Shown here piece by piece: positions 44,115 through 53,148 of a stretch of 64,000 nt of DNA. Below the pieces are notes generated by a model. It had not been told where the DNA came from, did not search any database, and worked only from the letters and a program-made list of their open reading frames with translations. How positions within the stretch are numbered: the stretch's first letter is position 1; the number at the start of each line of letters is the position of its first letter. The stretch is taken from contig JABCZC010000025.1 in assembly GCA_013289875.1 (NCBI GenBank), positions 1 through 64,000 of the forward strand. Reading direction: 5' to 3'. Source of the stretch: Acidobacteriota bacterium. GTDB taxonomy: Bacteria > Acidobacteriota > Terriglobia > Terriglobales > Acidobacteriaceae. The translations under genes and the position numbers were made by a program.

Positions 44115-44729
44115 TTATCTGGCGCCATTCCTCGCGTGGACGAGCGGCATGTCAACCAGGTGTTCGCTGATGAACCACACCTGGAATTCATTGGTCCGAA
44201 TGATGTTACTGACCAGAATATCGTTGGTCCCGTCATCACCCAGGTCGGCCGCCTTCCTGGCCAGCTCGCGCGCATCCTTGAGGATGAGGGCGTGTGCTTC
44301 GAGCAGGCGCGAAATCTGCACCGGAACCTCTTCGCGGCCCTTTGGGGGCCGGGTGAGACGGGTCAGTTCGGCGATGTCGTGGGCCATGGCAATGCTGACG
44401 CCGCCCAGAGTTTGAATGCGCTCAGCGAGCAGATCGACGAGCTCAACCTGTTCTCCGAAATGCTTATCGAAGAGCAGATGAAGCTGATAGAACGTTGGAC
44501 CGCCAACCTGCCAATGCGATTTCTTGTAGAGATCGCGGAGGCTGGCCGTGTCGGCAAGCAGGACGTTGAGGCGATCGCAGATCTCAGTACGCGTCTTTTC
44601 ATCGATGCCGATGGGTAGATCGCGAACTACCGTACCGAACTTCTGAATTTCTTTGGCTTTTTCGTGCCAGTGGGGGGTGATGAGGTCGTGGCTTTTCGAG
44701 GGGGCGTCTTTCAGTGCAGTGTTGCTCAT
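44115..44729 (-). CDS. dps: Dps-family DNA-protecting ferritin
   Basis: A 204-residue mini-ferritin that stores iron, removes peroxide and may bind DNA. The ferroxidase ligands match those of E. coli Dps: H72 (SHWQ), H84, D88 (LHLLFDKH), and D99 with E103 (VDLLAER). The N-terminal tail (about 1-45) is long and basic-mixed, as in DNA-binding Dps. ATG 44729 has GGAGG ten bases upstream; the frame continues to 44864 but is not used. It follows the EmrA-like gene on the same strand, separated by a hairpin. Confidence 0.92.
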   Translation of the reverse strand: MSNTALKDAPSKSHDLITPHWHEKAKEIQKFGTVVRDLPIGIDEKTRTEICDRLNVLLADTASLRDLYKKSHWQVGGPTFYQLHLLFDKHFGEQVELVDLLAERIQTLGGVSIAMAHDIAELTRLTRPPKGREEVPVQISRLLEAHALILKDARELARKAADLGDDGTNDILVSNIIRTNEFQVWFISEHLVDMPLVHARNGAR

Positions 44730-44823
44730 TCGAAACATCCTCCGTTGAATTGGATGCGGGAGCGATCTGTTTGGCTCCGGCGTTCGCGAGGATTCTACGC
44801 CGGCTCGATGAATCCTGGGCAAC

Positions 44824-44856
44824 GAAGAAGGCTTTGCCAGAAGCAACGCCTTCTTC
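44824..44856 (-). terminator. Hairpin between the EmrA-like gene and dps
   Basis: GAAGAAGGC pairs with GCCTTCTTC (9 bp), with an inner TTGC/GCAA stem. It has no T-tract after it, so it may attenuate or protect the transcript end rather than act as a strong intrinsic terminator. Confidence 0.5.
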
Positions 44857-44864
44857 AGTTGCAA

Positions 44865-46094
44865 TTAGTCCTTGACCCTCACCTTGGGTTCGACTGAGAG
44901 CCCGGGCCGCAACAGGTGATCGGAATTTTGTTTAGGATCGCTGAGGTCAATGCGGACCGGAACACGCTGGACTACCTTGACGTAATTGCCTGTCGCGTTC
45001 TCCGGCGGGAAAAGGCTGAGAACGGAGCCGGTTGCTCCGCCTATCTGGGTTATTTTCCCATCGAACTTGCGGCCTCCGTAAGCATCGACCGAAATGACGA
45101 CTGCTTGTCCGGCGCGCATGTGCTCGAGCTGGGTTTCCTTGAAGTTTGCCGTAATCCAGATGTCATTGAGCGAGACGAGGGTCATCATGTTCTGACCGAT
45201 GCTGACGTTCTGGCCAACCTCGACGCTTTTGCGGGTAACGATGCCGGCTTCAGGGGCGATTATCCTGGTATAGCTAAGATTCAACTTGGCCTGATCCAAC
45301 TCTGCCTGAGCCTGCTGCACGATGGCAGCCGCCTGATCGGCCTTGGCCTTCTGGATGGCCACCTGCTGCGGAGCGGTCTGAGCGTTCTTGAACGAAGCCT
45401 CGGACTGGGCGAGGCGATCGCGCGCCACGCGGACGGCATCCTCGGAGGCAATGACGTTGGCTTGGGCTTCGACGAGGGCTGCCTTGTTGGCGTCGGCGGC
45501 ATCAACGGCGGCGTCAAATTGCTGTTTCGAGATCACGTCCTTCTCAACCAGGGGCCTGTAGCGGTCGAGGTCGGCCTGTGACTTGGTCGAGTTCGCCTGT
45601 GCCTGAACGACACGCGCCCTGGCGGCGTCGAGTTGACGCTCGGCCTGCGCGATCTGCGCGGTCGATCCGTGGACATCGGCGCCGGCGGAGGTGAGTGTAC
45701 TGCCCGTATTTATGTTAGTCACCGGGACGTTGACTCTTGCCGCCTCGTAGGCCGCTTCGGCGCTCTGCAGGTTGGCTTCGTCCTGCTGGACGGCAACCTG
45801 GAAGTCCTTGGGGTCGAGCTCGACCAGCACGGTGCCGGCTTCGACAGCCTGGTTCTCATCGACGTTGACCTTGATCACCTGGCCGGCAATGCGCGCGCTG
45901 ATCTGGATGAGGTGACCGTTCACCTGCGCGTCGTCAGTGTCCTCATAGTAAGTCGAGTGCCACCAGAACAGGAGAGCGCCAACCACAAGCAACGCAACGA
46001 CAGCGATGATGATGAACCTTCGCCGCGACTTTGGTTTCTCCGGCTGCGGGTCCGGGCTCTCGTCTTGCTTTTCCTCGGGCTTTTCGTCCGCCAC
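44865..46094 (-). CDS. HlyD/EmrA-family periplasmic adaptor
   Basis: A 409-residue membrane-fusion protein. It starts with a charged cytoplasmic tail (about 1-25, Glu/Pro/Lys-rich), one anchor span (27-46), then DDAQVNGHLIQISARIAGQV, the EmrA-type lipoyl start, a long coiled coil (about 95-260) and a C-terminal barrel. The GTG start has GGAGG upstream, lying at the end of the TolC-like gene. EmrA works with an MFS pump (EmrB) and TolC; only the TolC-like gene is adjacent here, so the inner-membrane partner must be elsewhere. Confidence 0.9.
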   Translation of the reverse strand: MADEKPEEKQDESPDPQPEKPKSRRRFIIIAVVALLVVGALLFWWHSTYYEDTDDAQVNGHLIQISARIAGQVIKVNVDENQAVEAGTVLVELDPKDFQVAVQQDEANLQSAEAAYEAARVNVPVTNINTGSTLTSAGADVHGSTAQIAQAERQLDAARARVVQAQANSTKSQADLDRYRPLVEKDVISKQQFDAAVDAADANKAALVEAQANVIASEDAVRVARDRLAQSEASFKNAQTAPQQVAIQKAKADQAAAIVQQAQAELDQAKLNLSYTRIIAPEAGIVTRKSVEVGQNVSIGQNMMTLVSLNDIWITANFKETQLEHMRAGQAVVISVDAYGGRKFDGKITQIGGATGSVLSLFPPENATGNYVKVVQRVPVRIDLSDPKQNSDHLLRPGLSVEPKVRVKD

Positions 46095-46097
46095 TGT

Positions 46098-47591
46098 TTA
46101 CTTTCCTCCCACATACATCTTGTAACTGCTCTCAGCCACGCCCAGGGCACGCGCCAGAGAAAGCTTGGCGATGTTGTGACGGTATAGGCTGCTGACATAT
46201 TGATTGTCGGCTTGCGCAACGGATTCGAGCGCCTGCGACACGGCGAGATTGTCGGACACGCCGGCCTTGTAGCGCTGCTGCGCTTCGCTGAGAGCTTCCT
46301 TGGCCAATTCCGAATTGCTGCGCGCCACTTCCACCTGCTTGGCCGCGGCTTGAATATCGAGAATGCTGTCGCGAACGTCGGCGCCGATCTGACCCTGCAA
46401 ATCACTTGCCTGCGCGCGCTTCTGATCCAGCTGCGATTGCGCCTGCTTGGCGTCGCCGCGGAGCTTGGCTTCCTCGAAAAGAGGCACGTCGAGAGTGCCG
46501 CTCGCGTTGCCAGTCCCGTGCGAGTTCCCAAAGTTAACGCCAGTGTCGCCATAGTCGCCCGAAAAATTGATCTCGGGATAGCGTTCCGCAGTCGCGGCCT
46601 TGCGGGCGTGTTCGGAGGCAACGACCTGCTCCTGCATAGCCTTCAGATCGTTCCGATTGCCGAGAGCCTGCTTCACGGCGGCGTCAGGATCGAGGTTGTC
46701 GAGAGCAGCGTAGGGCGCCTGATCGGTGAGTTTGAATTTCTGCTCCAGCGGCAGACCGATGGCGCGTGCCAGGGCGATCTTGTCTTTTTCGTATTGATTT
46801 GTCGCCGTGATCAGCGACTGCTGCTGTGTCTGGTAATCGACGCGCGCGCGTAGCTCGTCGAGCAGGGGTGAAGTACCGGCCTGGTGGTTGTCGACGGCCT
46901 GGTCGAGAGAGACCTTGGATGTGTCGACTTGAGCCTGCGTGGCATCGATGAGCGCCTGATCGGCAATGCAGGTGAGATAGGCATTGCCGACGGTGAGCAC
47001 GACCATATCCCGTGCATCTTTGACAGAAAGCTGCGCGCTGGCAAAGTTGTGCTTTGAGGCGAGGTAGTTCTGCAACGACGAGACGTTGATCAGGGCCAAG
47101 GTAAGCGAGGCGCGAAGGTCGAAGTATCCATAGGGGCCAATGATGGCCGGGAAGGCGCCGCCACGCAGGCCGAGGGCCTGGAGATCCGTCTGCGCCACGG
47201 CCTCCTTCCAGGTGGCATTGATGGTGGGCAGCAGCGTTTGCAACTGCTGCAGCTGGGAGCCGTGGGACGATTGCTGGCTCTGACTGGTGAGGATGAGGCC
47301 GAGGTTGAACTTGAGACCGCGCGCGATCGCATCGTCAAGCGAAAGATCGAGCACCCCGGCGGTCGCCTTGTCTGTGGTCTGACTGCCTTGGTATGTGGTG
47401 CTGTTGATCTGCGGCTGCGTGACCTGAATTGGCGGAGCCGGCTGCACGACGCTTCCGCCACCCGGCTGGCCGAACTGGAATGCAAATGCCGTTGGGCACG
47501 CCGCGGGAAGCAGAAGCGCAGCGGCCAGCGCCCAGATGCGCGCACCGCTCTCCCGGCTGCCTTGACTAGCCTTGAATACGAAAGACTTCAT
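46098..47591 (-). CDS. TolC-family outer-membrane efflux protein
   Basis: A 497-residue outer-membrane channel protein. A signal peptide (about 1-37, ending AFA) is followed by two OEP repeats (about 85-285 and 300-485) with the long alpha-helical hairpins typical of TolC (NQYEKDKIALARAIGLPLE, AQQRYKAGVSDNLAVSQALE). It ends 3 bp before the EmrA-like gene, forming a two-gene efflux unit. The promoter could lie in the 147-bp gap upstream, where I see no clear element. Confidence 0.9.
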   Translation of the reverse strand: MKSFVFKASQGSRESGARIWALAAALLLPAACPTAFAFQFGQPGGGSVVQPAPPIQVTQPQINSTTYQGSQTTDKATAGVLDLSLDDAIARGLKFNLGLILTSQSQQSSHGSQLQQLQTLLPTINATWKEAVAQTDLQALGLRGGAFPAIIGPYGYFDLRASLTLALINVSSLQNYLASKHNFASAQLSVKDARDMVVLTVGNAYLTCIADQALIDATQAQVDTSKVSLDQAVDNHQAGTSPLLDELRARVDYQTQQQSLITATNQYEKDKIALARAIGLPLEQKFKLTDQAPYAALDNLDPDAAVKQALGNRNDLKAMQEQVVASEHARKAATAERYPEINFSGDYGDTGVNFGNSHGTGNASGTLDVPLFEEAKLRGDAKQAQSQLDQKRAQASDLQGQIGADVRDSILDIQAAAKQVEVARSNSELAKEALSEAQQRYKAGVSDNLAVSQALESVAQADNQYVSSLYRHNIAKLSLARALGVAESSYKMYVGGK

Positions 47592-47738
47592 TCCTGGAAA
47601 AGATTCCCTTTAAGACAACTAACTTCTTTGGACAGCTACGAAATTTGGATGCCGAGGTCCCGGAAAGTATTCAAAAAGAACACTAAATCCCTCGGGATAA
47701 TTCCCTGAGCATTAGGAGCGCCGGGCTTCAAGGAGAGC

Positions 47739-48320
47739 TTACACCGTGGCCTTGTGCGCCTCGGAGTGGACGAGCGAATTGGCAAGGGAGCAGAGCGCCT
47801 GACGAAACATCCCACTGACCTGTTGGGCCGACCATGCCGGCTTCGCTCCTGTGCCAGTATCGAGACACGCCGCCGTGGTTCCGTTGTCCCAACCGAGCAC
47901 AGCACGCTGGACGAAGACAGCGCGCTGCGCCAAGGGCAATTTTTCGAGCCACACGCGCAGGTCGCCGCGTCCGGCGCCGCCGATCAGTTCCGCCATCTGG
48001 CTCGAAGAGATCCCGGCCGCCGAGAGATCCTCTTCCTCGATGCAGCTGACAACGGGTCCGTCGGCGGGAGCAGGCGCAACGAAAGCCTGCGGATCAATCT
48101 GCTTCATGCGGGCCACGGCCGCTTCGATGAGGTGATGGCGAGCCGCATCGACGGCGGCCTCTTCTTCGGCACAGGGATCGACATCGACCTGCGCCACCGT
48201 GGATTCGACCAGGTTGAGCGCTTCACTCTCGTTGCCCAACATCAGGGCGGCCAACTGATAGAGTTCGACCGCCGTATCCTGCGCCTTCAGAAGGCCGCCT
48301 TCACAATCACCAACCTGCAT
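47739..48320 (-). CDS. Sigma-factor-like regulatory protein
   Basis: A 193-residue protein. The C-terminal part (about 125-185: LEKLPLAQRAVFVQRAVLGWDNGTTAACL...AWSAQQVSGMFRQALCSLA) resembles sigma-70 region 4 with a helix-turn-helix, while the N-terminal half is acidic and lacks recognisable region 2. It may be a reduced ECF-like or decoy regulator. ATG 48320 with GGAGG eight bases upstream is chosen over 48401. It is divergent from ppk1 across a 170-bp gap. Confidence 0.6.
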   Translation of the reverse strand: MQVGDCEGGLLKAQDTAVELYQLAALMLGNESEALNLVESTVAQVDVDPCAEEEAAVDAARHHLIEAAVARMKQIDPQAFVAPAPADGPVVSCIEEEDLSAAGISSSQMAELIGGAGRGDLRVWLEKLPLAQRAVFVQRAVLGWDNGTTAACLDTGTGAKPAWSAQQVSGMFRQALCSLANSLVHSEAHKATV

Positions 48321-48490
48321 GGCTTGAACCTCCGGTACACTTCTCTTTTCATCCTTACTGAGGCGCAGTCCGGAGTCAAATTGACGCCCGGGAATAAACA
48401 ATCTTTTCGTGAACGTTTCATTCAGCCGCTACGGGCCTGAGGTATAGCAATTTATGTACACTTTGGGGACGCGGTGCCCACCCAAAACTT

Positions 48491-50683
48491 ATGGCTAGAG
48501 CGCAAATTCGGCAGCAAAACCTCTTCTTCGGCAGAGACGAATCCTGGCTCAACTTCAACCGCCGTGTGCTGGAAGAAGCGCAGGATATAACGAATCCTCT
48601 TCTGGAGCGGGTAAAGTTTCTGGCGATCACGGCCAGCAATCTGGATGAGTTTGTCGAGATTCGCGTTGCCGGAATATTGCAACGAATTGAGGACGGCTAT
48701 GCCGAGCCTGCTCCGGATGGCACCACGCTCGAGCAATCGCTAGCCACGATCAACGCAATCACGCACGGCTTCGTGGCCGAGCAATACCTTTGCTGGAACC
48801 AGCAATTGCTGCCGGAGCTGCGCGCCGCAGGCGTGCGTGTGCTGCGATGGGATGACATGGACGACGAGGCACGCAAAGCGGCGACCTTGTACTACCAGCG
48901 CGAGGTAGACCCACTGCTTACGCCGATCACCATCGATCCGGCGCATCCCTTCCCGCGCGTGCTGAACAAAGCCTTGTGTATCGCGCTGCTGCTCAGACGC
49001 AAGCGCAAAGGCGCGACCGGGCCGGTATTGGGAGTGGTTACTGTACCGCGCGCCCTGCCGCGATTTGTCGAGCTGCCTTCGACAGGAGGCAAGCACGACT
49101 TCCTCTTTCTGCATGATCTGATCGAGCGCAGCGCGGCGGGGATGTACCGAGGCTACGAGATTCTCTCGAAGGCCGCCTTCCGGGTCACGCGCAACAGCAA
49201 CCTCTACTTTCAGGAAGAGGAATCGCGCACGCTGCTGGAGACGGTGCGCTCGGAGCTGCACAACCGGCGCAAGGGCGATGCAGTGCGGCTGGAAATCGAA
49301 AAATCGGCCGATCCGGAGATCGTCGACCGGCTGCGAATGAACTTCGAACTCGACGACTCGCAGGTGTACCGCACGGACGGCCCGGTGAATCTGTCGCGCG
49401 TCATGCATCTGGCGGACACGCCGCGGCCTGACCTGAAGTTTCAGCCGTTCGTCCCGCGCGAACTGCGGCTGAATCGCAAGTCGACAGACCTGTTCGATGA
49501 GCTGCGGCACCGGGATATTCTGATGCATCACCCCTACGATTCCTACGACGGCGTGGTGGGATTCATCCAGGCAGCGGCGCAGGACCCGCAAGTCGTGTCG
49601 ATAAAGCAGACTCTTTACCGGACGAGCGCCGATTCGCTCATCTTTCAGGCTCTCACCCAAGCCGCCCAGAACAAGGAAGTGACGGCAGTTGTCGAGCTGA
49701 TGGCGCGCTTCGACGAGGCCTCGAACATTCGCTGGGCGCGCGATCTGGAGGATGCGGGAGTGCAGGTGTTCCACGGCATCGTGGGCCTGAAGACGCACTG
49801 CAAGTTGGCGCTCCTGGTGCGCCGCGATCCGGACGGCGTGGTGCGGCGGTACGGACACTTGGGAACGGGCAATTACAACCCGAATACGGCACGCTTCTAC
49901 ACCGACCTGAGCCTGCTGACCGCCGATCCGGCGATCACAGCCAGTATGGGCGCCGTGTTCAACTACCTGACGGCGCATTCCGAGTCGGACGACTATGCAC
50001 CCCTGCTTGTGGCGCCACTCACCCTGGCCGAGAGCTTCATAGGCCTGATCCATCGCGAGACCGAGCATGCGGCCGCGGGACGCCCGGCGCGCATTGTCGC
50101 GAAGATGAATTCCCTGCTTGAGCCCAGCGTGATCGAGGCTCTCTACGCGGCGTCGAAGGCGGGCGTGCAGATTGACCTGATCGTCCGCGGCATCTGCTCG
50201 CTGCGGCCGGGGCTGAAAGGGGTGAGCGACAATATCCGTGTCGTCTCGATCATTGGGCGATTCCTCGAACACAGCCGGATCTTTCTCTTCGAGAATGGCG
50301 GCCAGGAGGAAATCTACTGCGGCAGCGCAGACTGGATGCCTCGCAACCTGTTCGAGCGCTGCGAGGTGGTGTTTCCGATTCGCGATGCCCAGATTGGCGC
50401 CCGGATCCGCAATGAGATTCTTACCGCCTATCTGGCGGACACGGTGAAGGCCCGCCTGCTGCACGCTAACGGCGTGTATCAGCGTGTGCGCGAGACCGAT
50501 GCCAGGCACGCGCTGCCGGCATTCAGCTCGCAGGACTTTTTCATACGGGTGGCAGAGGGAAAAGCGTCGGCAGAGGAGATTCCCGCTTTGCCCCTGCCGG
50601 AAAAACACCATGTGAGGCATCCGGCGAAGAAGGTGAGCGCAAGGCAGAAGCCTGCGGCAAAGGAAAAAACGGCGGCCGATTAA
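48491..50683 (+). CDS. ppk1: Polyphosphate kinase 1
   Basis: A 730-residue membrane-associated enzyme that makes long polyphosphate chains from ATP. The four-domain PPK1 order is seen: N domain (NLFFGRDESWLNFNRRVLEEA), H domain (about 115-325), and two C domains. The autophosphorylated and catalytic histidines are H436 (GLKTHCK) and H594 (FLEHSR), matching E. coli H435 and H592. A Lys/Ala-rich tail of about 40 residues is extra. It heads a locus with exopolyphosphatase-, SixA- and CHAD-type genes, so phosphate storage and turnover are grouped here. Confidence 0.96.
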   Translation: MARAQIRQQNLFFGRDESWLNFNRRVLEEAQDITNPLLERVKFLAITASNLDEFVEIRVAGILQRIEDGYAEPAPDGTTLEQSLATINAITHGFVAEQYLCWNQQLLPELRAAGVRVLRWDDMDDEARKAATLYYQREVDPLLTPITIDPAHPFPRVLNKALCIALLLRRKRKGATGPVLGVVTVPRALPRFVELPSTGGKHDFLFLHDLIERSAAGMYRGYEILSKAAFRVTRNSNLYFQEEESRTLLETVRSELHNRRKGDAVRLEIEKSADPEIVDRLRMNFELDDSQVYRTDGPVNLSRVMHLADTPRPDLKFQPFVPRELRLNRKSTDLFDELRHRDILMHHPYDSYDGVVGFIQAAAQDPQVVSIKQTLYRTSADSLIFQALTQAAQNKEVTAVVELMARFDEASNIRWARDLEDAGVQVFHGIVGLKTHCKLALLVRRDPDGVVRRYGHLGTGNYNPNTARFYTDLSLLTADPAITASMGAVFNYLTAHSESDDYAPLLVAPLTLAESFIGLIHRETEHAAAGRPARIVAKMNSLLEPSVIEALYAASKAGVQIDLIVRGICSLRPGLKGVSDNIRVVSIIGRFLEHSRIFLFENGGQEEIYCGSADWMPRNLFERCEVVFPIRDAQIGARIRNEILTAYLADTVKARLLHANGVYQRVRETDARHALPAFSSQDFFIRVAEGKASAEEIPALPLPEKHHVRHPAKKVSARQKPAAKEKTAAD

Positions 50684-50693
50684 AACGCACGCG

Positions 50694-50727
50694 CCGGCAT
50701 CTTAAAATCGCCGGCATCTTAAAATCG
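50694..50727 (+). repeat. Tandem 17-bp direct repeat after ppk1
   Basis: CCGGCATCTTAAAATCG occurs twice in a row (50694-50710, 50711-50727), immediately before the GTG of the next gene. It may be a simple slippage duplication affecting spacing in the leader. Confidence 0.8.
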
Positions 50728-50731
50728 TAGA

Positions 50732-51637
50732 GTGGTCCTTGCTCCGCCACCTCTCGCCATCCCCGCCGCCCAGCGCGGCTTCCGTATTTCCGCGATATTC
50801 CAGTGGTGGCATCTGCTCTCGCTGGATGCTCCCACCGTGGCTGCTCTATGGGCGTGGAGCATCGCCCGCGCGGTGAACATCGGGTTGCCCTTGAGCGGAC
50901 TCCTGCTGCTCGCCTCGGGAACATGGCTTGTTTATGTCGCGGATCGCATCCTCGACGGGCTCCGCTTCGATTCTTCCGGAAAGCTGCGCGAGCGGCACTT
51001 TTTCTACGTAAGACACAGACGCAAGGCGTTGGTTGGTGAAGCGGCGGTCAGCCTTGTCCTTCTCTGGTTGATTGCCACGCGCATGAACCCAACGGCCCGG
51101 CGAGAAGACGCAGCGCTGTTCGCTGTAGCTCTGGCCTATTTTTGTCTCGTCCACCTTTGCCGCCCGGGCATCGAACGGTGGTTACCGAAGGAGGCGACCG
51201 TCGGCGTGGTATTCGCCGCGGCGGTCGCGGTACCCGCATGGTCGAGGCTGCAGGGACACAGGCTTTCGTTGATTCCTGTGGTCACGCTGTTCGCTCTGCT
51301 CTGCTGGCTGAATTGCATTGCCATCGAGAAATGGGAGCGCCAGACTCAGGAAAAGGCGCGGGATGGGATGGTTGGCCTTTCACACGCCACGACGCGATGG
51401 GCGCAGCAGCATTTCTCTTTCGTGAGTTGCGCCATTGCCCTGCTGGCGGCGATCGTGTGCGCTCGATCAGCTTTGTCGACAGGTCCGGTCGCGATGACCG
51501 CGCTTTATATGGCCTGCGCGATCTCGGCGGTGATGTTTCCTGCATTCGACAGGTCGCGGCTGAGCAGCTTCCAACTGCGGATTGCAGCCGACGCTGTTCT
51601 GCTCACGCCGCTGCTGTTCGTGGCGGTTTTGCATTAA
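50732..51637 (+). CDS. UbiA-like polytopic membrane protein
   Basis: A 301-residue protein with about eight hydrophobic spans. The stretch GTWLVYVADRILDG (about 62-75) resembles the first Asp-rich motif of UbiA prenyltransferases, and IAIEKWERQ (about 195) may sit in place of the second, so the catalytic Asp set is incomplete. Activity is therefore uncertain. The GTG start has no good ribosome-binding site. It overlaps the methyltransferase gene by one base (TAATG), so the two probably act together, perhaps on a lipid or quinone. Confidence 0.6.
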   Translation: MVLAPPPLAIPAAQRGFRISAIFQWWHLLSLDAPTVAALWAWSIARAVNIGLPLSGLLLLASGTWLVYVADRILDGLRFDSSGKLRERHFFYVRHRRKALVGEAAVSLVLLWLIATRMNPTARREDAALFAVALAYFCLVHLCRPGIERWLPKEATVGVVFAAAVAVPAWSRLQGHRLSLIPVVTLFALLCWLNCIAIEKWERQTQEKARDGMVGLSHATTRWAQQHFSFVSCAIALLAAIVCARSALSTGPVAMTALYMACAISAVMFPAFDRSRLSSFQLRIAADAVLLTPLLFVAVLH

Positions 51638-52305
51638 TGCGGCCAGACTTCGATCGCATTGCCCGCCCTTATCGCTGGCTTGAATATCTCTCGTTTGGAC
51701 CCATGCTCGAACGGTGTCGCTTTTACCGGCTACCCGAGCTGACCGACGCGCGACGGGCGCTGGTGCTGGGAGATGGAGACGGCAGATTCCTGGTGCGGCT
51801 GCTCAAGAGCAATCCGCAGTTAAGCGCCGATGCCGTCGATTTGAGTCCCACGATGCTGCGATTGCTCAGCAACCGTGTCGCCCTGGCCGGTGTGCTGGAT
51901 CGCGTTACCTTGTATTGCGTCGATGCGCGCGAATTCATCCTCCCCGGGAGCTATGACCTCGTTGTCACCCACTTTTTTCTGGACTGCTTAACCATGGAAG
52001 ATCTGCATGCGCTTGCCGGCCGGATTCGCGGTCATCTGACTCCGGGCGCTCGCTGGGTGGTGTCTGAGTTTGCGATCCCTTCCGGAGTGGCATCGCTTCC
52101 AGCGAGATTCATCGTCTCGACTCTCTACGCTGCCTTTGCCCTGCTGACAGGGCTCGAAACACGCCGCTTGCCGGATTACCCGGCGGCTCTCAGGAGCGCG
52201 GGTCTCTTGCTCCTTGGGAGGCACCGCTGGCTGGGAGGCCTGCTGGTGAGCGAAATATGGAAACTAGAGGCAACCAACAGTGCGCCCGCCAGCTCGCATC
52301 CATGA
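51637..52305 (+). CDS. Class I SAM-dependent methyltransferase
   Basis: A 222-residue methyltransferase. Motif I is LVLGDGDGRFLVRLL (about 41-55), followed by DAVDLSPTML (motif post-I) and a YDLVVTHFFLDCL motif II/III region. The type resembles UbiE/Coq5-like small-molecule methyltransferases. It starts within the stop of the UbiA-like gene (TAATG), which suggests a joint role in modifying an isoprenoid or quinone. The frame running from 51142 is an artefact of the overlap. Confidence 0.85.
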   Translation: MRPDFDRIARPYRWLEYLSFGPMLERCRFYRLPELTDARRALVLGDGDGRFLVRLLKSNPQLSADAVDLSPTMLRLLSNRVALAGVLDRVTLYCVDAREFILPGSYDLVVTHFFLDCLTMEDLHALAGRIRGHLTPGARWVVSEFAIPSGVASLPARFIVSTLYAAFALLTGLETRRLPDYPAALRSAGLLLLGRHRWLGGLLVSEIWKLEATNSAPASSHP

Positions 52306-52309
52306 GAGC

Positions 52310-52510
52310 ATGACTTCCATCGGCAGTTCCCTCCTCCAGCCTCATGTCCCATGTCCACCTTCCAGCTCTGTTCCCGGCTTCGACCCCACCATACCTCCTT
52401 TTCGAGGGCCGGACCCCAACACGGATTCTCCTCCCAATCCCATCCCGGAACCGAGCCCGATCGCGAGCCAGAGTTGCCGCCGGGCCCTGCACCCACGCCT
52501 GCGCCCGTGA
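52310..52510 (+). CDS. Possible short Pro-rich reading frame
   Basis: A 66-residue frame rich in Pro, Ser and Asp (for example PFRGPDPNTDSPPNPIPEPS). No ribosome-binding site is seen. A Pro-rich continuation also exists in the next frame up to about 52512 (REPELPPGPAPTPAPVI), as if a single frameshift separated two parts of one C-rich gene. C-rich DNA alone can give this in any frame, so the call is weak. Confidence 0.2.
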   Translation: MTSIGSSLLQPHVPCPPSSSVPGFDPTIPPFRGPDPNTDSPPNPIPEPSPIASQSCRRALHPRLRP

Positions 52511-52564
52511 TTTAGGCCCGTGCTGAGAGCAAAGGTACCGTCACACTGACGAGGCGAATTAAAT

Positions 52565-52573
52565 TGTTACAAT
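52565..52573 (+). promoter_or_regulatory. Extended -10 upstream of sixA
   Basis: TG, T and TACAAT (52568-52573) form an extended -10 element about 50 bp before the GTG at 52624. No clear -35 is seen. Confidence 0.45.
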
Positions 52574-52623
52574 CGTGTTAATTGCGAGGGAGTACACTTA
52601 ATTCCCCGAACGGAATCAACCAC

Positions 52624-53148
52624 GTGAATCTATATATTCTTCGTCATGCCAGCGCCGGAACAAGTCGGCCAAATCCCCTTATTGACGTCAAACGCCCGCT
52701 CGACAAAGAAGGTAAGCAACAATGCATTCTGGTGGGCAACTACCTGAATGCGCTCAAAGTCCACTTTGACATGGTTGTCTCCAGCCCGCTCAAACGGGCT
52801 TTGCAAACAGCCTCGTTGGTAGGTACGGAAACCGGCTACGACGGCAAAATCATGGTGTCCGAAGCTCTTGCGCCAGGCGCAACGGTTGCCCACTTTGAAA
52901 AACTGCTGGTCGAACTCGCCAAACACGAAACTGTTCTCGTAGTGGGACATAATCCGAATCTGGCAACGTTTCTGGGAGCCTTGCTCGCACCCAGCCGGAT
53001 GAATATTCGTCTGCGAAAAGGCGCGATCGCACGTGTGGACACGACGCGCCGCCCGGGTATCCTGCACTGGCTGGTGGACCCGCGCATCCTGCGCGGCAAC
53101 TACGCCAGCGTCACGAAGAGCTCGCGGCGAAAGACATCGAAGAAGTAA
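52624..53148 (+). CDS. sixA: SixA-type phosphohistidine phosphatase
   Basis: A 174-residue member of the histidine phosphatase superfamily. The RHG-type motif is LYILRHASAG with the catalytic His at about residue 8, followed by VVSSPLKRALQTA and a second His in VVGHNPNL. In E. coli SixA removes phosphate from a histidine-phosphate on PtsP or ArcB. It is convergent with the Ppx/GppA gene and overlaps it by 49 bp. The GTG at 52624 matches the family N-terminus; a TTG at 52582 is in frame but too close to the -10. Confidence 0.88.
   Translation: MNLYILRHASAGTSRPNPLIDVKRPLDKEGKQQCILVGNYLNALKVHFDMVVSSPLKRALQTASLVGTETGYDGKIMVSEALAPGATVAHFEKLLVELAKHETVLVVGHNPNLATFLGALLAPSRMNIRLRKGAIARVDTTRRPGILHWLVDPRILRGNYASVTKSSRRKTSKK

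Noticed and set aside
48740-50620. 626-residue minus-strand frame opposite ppk1
   Set aside because: Long antisense frames are common over high-GC genes; ppk1 has both catalytic histidines and full length.
51142-51636. Plus-strand extension of the methyltransferase frame
   Set aside because: It is out of frame with, and inside, the UbiA-like gene; the TAATG junction at 51635-51639 gives the natural start.
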